Shown: positions 6,590 to 8,903 of the stretch, one piece after another | Layout of the letters: each line of letters begins with the position of its first letter | How positions within the stretch are numbered: position 1 is the stretch's first letter | NCBI GenBank assembly: GCA_007118045.1 | Contig: SKTG01000066.1 | Span: 1 to 8,903, forward strand | Direction: 5' to 3' | Source of the DNA: Nitriliruptoraceae bacterium | GTDB lineage: Bacteria; Actinomycetota; Nitriliruptoria; Nitriliruptorales; Nitriliruptoraceae | Length of the DNA: 8,903 bases | Notes under the pieces: generated by a model | Seen by the model: the letters and a program-made list of their open reading frames with translations, nothing else | Told to the model about the DNA's origin: nothing | Databases searched by the model: none | Translations under genes and position numbers: made by a program

Positions 6590-6609
6590 CGTGGTCAAGG
6601 ATCACCACG
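6590..6609. promoter_or_regulatory. Inverted repeat in the spacer before the monooxygenase gene
   Basis: CGTGGT (6590-6595) and ACCACG (6604-6609) are perfect 6-base arms separated by eight bases (CAAGGATC). The repeat lies 50 bp after the LuxR-type stop and 95 bp before ATG 6705, inside a 164-bp spacer. It might be an operator for the monooxygenase gene or a weak hairpin after the regulator gene. The rest of the spacer shows no clear terminator or promoter. Confidence 0.3.
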
Positions 6610-6704
6610 TCGGCCGGAGCGCAGGATGGTTGGTTCGGTCGAAGCCAGCCGCACACCCGTGCTCGTAGCGTCGTTCCAGCGATCGACGGCCGGAAGGAGC
6701 GACG

Positions 6705-7838
6705 ATGGACGGTGTGCACGAACGGATCGAGACGCTCGTGATCGGTGGCGGTCAGGCGGGTCTGTCCGTCGGCTACCACCTCGCGCGCCGGGGACGGCCG
6801 TTCCTCGTCGTCGACGCGAACGAACGCATCGGGGACGCGTGGCGAGCGCGGTGGGACTCGTTGCGACTGTTCACGCCGGCCCGCTACGACGGGCTCGACG
6901 GCCTGCCGTTCCCGGGCGACCCCGACCGTTTCCCGACCAAGGACGAGATGGCCGACTACCTCGAGGCGTACGCCCAGCACTTCGAGCTTCCCGTTCGCAC
7001 GGGAACCCGGGTGCAGCGGCTCGGCCGCGTCGGCGATCACTACGAGGCCACCGTCGATGACGGCCGCATCGAGGCCGCGAACGTGGTGGTCGCGCTCGGG
7101 TCCTACCAACGACCGGTGCGACCGGACTTCGCCGACGGGCTGGCGCCCGGGATCGTGCAGTTGCACTCGGCCGAGTACCGCAACCCGGAGCAGCTTCGGC
7201 CGGGCGGGGTGCTGCTCGTGGGGGCGGGGAACTCGGCCTCCGAGATCGCACGCGAGCTCGCGCCGCACCACCGGGTGTCGATGGCCGGCCGCGACACGGG
7301 CCACATCCCCTTCCGCATCGAGGGATGGTTCGGGCGCACGATCGGGGTTCGCTTCGTCCTGCGTGTGCTGTTCCGCCGTGTGCTGAACGTGCGCACGCCG
7401 ATCGGACGACGGGCGCGACCGAAGCTCCTCGGCAAGGGAGGACCGTTGATCCGGGTCAAGCCGCGGGACCTGGCCGCCGCCGGGGTCGAGCGGCTGCCTC
7501 GGGTCGTCGGCGTGCGGGACGGCCTCCCGGTGCTCGAGGACGGACGGATCGTCGACGTGGCGAACGTGGTGTGGTGCACCGGCTACGAGCCCGCCCTCTC
7601 CTGGATCGACCTGCCGATCCACGGTGAACTGGAGCCGCGGCATCAGGCGGGGATCGTCGAGGACCACCCGGGCCTGTACTTCGTGGGTCTGTTCTTCCTC
7701 AGCGCCATGGCCTCGGACATGATCCAGGGGGCCGGTGCCGACGCCGACCGCATCGTCGCCCACATCGTGGAACGAGCGGGAGCCGGACGGACCCGATCCG
7801 GGCCGAAGCGGCCGAGGGCGGTGACCACCTCGGCATGA
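6705..7838 (+). CDS. FAD/NAD(P)-dependent monooxygenase-like oxidoreductase (flavin monooxygenase, CzcO/YUCCA-like)
   Basis: This is a cytoplasmic flavoprotein of 377 residues with the two dinucleotide folds of flavin-dependent monooxygenases. The first is the FAD site, VIGGGQAGLSVGYHLARRG (12-30), ending in the acidic VVDAN near 35-39 and followed by GDAWRARWDSLRLFTP (43-58), typical of this group. The second is the NAD(P)H site, LLVGAGNSASEIARELA (170-186). Between them LHSAEYRNP (153-161) takes the place of the flavin-monooxygenase fingerprint, but it is degenerate: the usual F-x-G-x-x-x-H pattern is not exact. CTGYEP (291-296) is the conserved late motif. The family oxidises nitrogen, sulfur or ketone substrates, and some members are annotated as putative K+-transport flavoproteins; the substrate here is unknown. 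ATG 6705 has an excellent AAGGAG at 6694-6699. The gene follows the LuxR-type gene on the same strand after 164 bp and converges on the permease gene with only 19 bp between stops. Confidence 0.88.
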   Translation: MDGVHERIETLVIGGGQAGLSVGYHLARRGRPFLVVDANERIGDAWRARWDSLRLFTPARYDGLDGLPFPGDPDRFPTKDEMADYLEAYAQHFELPVRTGTRVQRLGRVGDHYEATVDDGRIEAANVVVALGSYQRPVRPDFADGLAPGIVQLHSAEYRNPEQLRPGGVLLVGAGNSASEIARELAPHHRVSMAGRDTGHIPFRIEGWFGRTIGVRFVLRVLFRRVLNVRTPIGRRARPKLLGKGGPLIRVKPRDLAAAGVERLPRVVGVRDGLPVLEDGRIVDVANVVWCTGYEPALSWIDLPIHGELEPRHQAGIVEDHPGLYFVGLFFLSAMASDMIQGAGADADRIVAHIVERAGAGRTRSGPKRPRAVTTSA

Positions 7839-7857
7839 GCGTGGGCTCGCACGGCCG

Positions 7858-8889
7858 TCAGGCCCGGACCTCCTCGCGGAGGAACGAGACGTACCCCGCC
7901 GCGAACAGCACGACCGCCATGGCGAGCAGGCCCACGACGTGCGGCCAGACCAGCAGCAGCGACTGCGACACCGGCAGCTCACCCGGTACCGCGCGATGAG
8001 CCTGCAACGGTGAGATCGCGGCGGCCAGGGTGCGCTGCTCGGGAGCGAGCAGGGGCCCGATCGCCTCCTCGTACAGGTAGCCCGGGGACACCCGGGCAAG
8101 GGACCGCTCGACCTGCACGTTGCGCATCACGTCGTCCGCCGACGCCTCCGGGGTCGCGGGGGCGACGGCGTCGGCGAGCAGCCCCGCGATGAGGCCGCCG
8201 AAGAGCGTCAGCACGAGCCAGACCGCCAGAGCCGCCATCGCCGAGGTCGCTGCACGCCGCACCCGCACCGACAACAGGATCGAGAGCGCCAACCACACGC
8301 TCACGTAGAGGATCGACACCACCAGCCAGGCCAGCATGCGGCCGGCGTCAGCGACGGTCGGGACCACACCGAGCCCCAGGATGCCGATGCCGGCGACGAC
8401 GGCGGTGAGCGCCGTGAGCACCACCGCGATCGCGGCGAGGCCGGCGACGAACTTGCCGTTGACGATGTCGTCGCGGTGGATGGGTTGGGACACCAGCCGC
8501 GGCAGGGTGCGCTGCGAACGCTCGCTGTTGATGGCATCGAAGCCGAACGCGATGCCGAGCAGCGGACCGATGATCGCGACGAAGCTGACGAACGAGAACG
8601 GGGTGTCCGCGAACGTGATCGTGAACAGCCGCAGGAACACCGATGCAAGCCCCGCCACCTCGGGGGCCACGCCGCGCAGCTGACCGGCCGCGGCGACGAC
8701 CGCAGCCACGGCAGCCAGGGACAGCAGGAGCACCAGCAGGGCGAACCGGGCGGATCGCAGGTGGTCGGCGAGGTCCTTCCGCGCCACCGTCCGCCAGCCC
8801 GCGGGCCGTCGCGGGGGCCGCATCGGCGCGGTCGCCGCCCGCTCCGCGGCCGGTGCGCTCGCCGGACGTGGGGTGTCAGTCGTCGCCAT
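7858..8889 (-). CDS. ABC-2 type transporter permease
   Basis: This integral membrane subunit of an ABC transporter has 343 residues. After a cytoplasmic N-terminus of about 45 residues rich in Ala, Pro and Arg come six hydrophobic segments: about 50-68, 100-118, 147-174, 185-208, 217-240 and 311-335. Between segments 2 and 3 lies FDAINSERSQRTLPRLVSQP (117-136), then HRDDIVNGKF (138-147). This is the characteristic cytoplasmic loop of NosY-like ABC-2 permeases, thought to contact the ATPase. A large loop of about 70 residues lies between segments 5 and 6, probably external. ATG 8889 is preceded by GGAGG at 8899-8903, a rather long spacing of nine bases. The N-terminus lies 14 bp from the window edge; in this family the ATPase gene usually sits immediately upstream in the same operon, so it is probably just beyond the edge. 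The substrate cannot be inferred. Confidence 0.92.
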   Translation of the reverse strand: MATTDTPRPASAPAAERAATAPMRPPRRPAGWRTVARKDLADHLRSARFALLVLLLSLAAVAAVVAAAGQLRGVAPEVAGLASVFLRLFTITFADTPFSFVSFVAIIGPLLGIAFGFDAINSERSQRTLPRLVSQPIHRDDIVNGKFVAGLAAIAVVLTALTAVVAGIGILGLGVVPTVADAGRMLAWLVVSILYVSVWLALSILLSVRVRRAATSAMAALAVWLVLTLFGGLIAGLLADAVAPATPEASADDVMRNVQVERSLARVSPGYLYEEAIGPLLAPEQRTLAAAISPLQAHRAVPGELPVSQSLLLVWPHVVGLLAMAVVLFAAGYVSFLREEVRA

Positions 8890-8903
8890 GAGCCACCCCC
8901 TCC

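Noticed and set aside
7837..7848. Small GAGC-GTGG-GCTC hairpin in the 19-bp gap between the convergent monooxygenase and permease genes
   Set aside because: A four-base stem is too weak to be called a terminator.
6513..8099. A 528-codon - strand frame spanning the monooxygenase and the end of the permease
   Set aside because: It overlaps two well-supported genes, and the product looks like random GC-rich translation.

Overview
The window is very GC-rich, its codons mostly end in G or C, and most starts carry a purine-rich Shine-Dalgarno sequence. Together with the protein types (TPR-LuxR regulators, FdhA-like dehydrogenases, polytopic GGDEF proteins), this suggests a high-GC actinobacterium. 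I cannot support a lower rank. There is no rRNA, tRNA, CRISPR array, transposase, integrase or attachment site, and the region reads as ordinary chromosome. No stretch longer than about 200 bp lacks a gene.

Layout from left to right: (1) the 3' end of a + strand gene for a membrane-anchored protein whose C-terminal half resembles KAP-type P-loop NTPases (1-770); (2) a + strand diguanylate cyclase with six membrane segments and an intact GGDEF active site and I-site (846-1937); (3) a 171-bp spacer with three inverted repeats; (4) a + strand zinc-dependent, FdhA-like formaldehyde/alcohol dehydrogenase (2109-3254); (5) a perfect 14-bp-stem hairpin between convergent genes (3272-3306); (6) a - strand GdhA-type glutamate dehydrogenase (3371-4711); (7) a 200-bp divergent promoter region with a perfect 18-bp palindrome and a 9-bp direct repeat; (8) a + strand TPR-like protein with a LuxR/GerE helix-turn-helix (4912-6540); (9) a + strand flavin-dependent monooxygenase-type protein (6705-7838); (10) a - strand ABC-2 type permease running to the right edge (7858-8889), whose ATPase partner probably lies just outside the window.

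The genes do not form one obvious pathway. The closest functional link is the divergent pair of gdhA (ammonium assimilation into glutamate) and the LuxR-type regulator. Their shared intergenic region holds the best operator candidates, so regulation of one by the other is plausible but unproven. The c-di-GMP synthase, the formaldehyde dehydrogenase-like enzyme, the monooxygenase and the ABC permease look like independent housekeeping or accessory functions. I found no convincing novel multi-gene system. The items most worth a second look are the truncated KAP-like protein at the left edge, the paired repeats in the gdhA/luxR-type intergenic region, and the cluster of inverted repeats upstream of the dehydrogenase.
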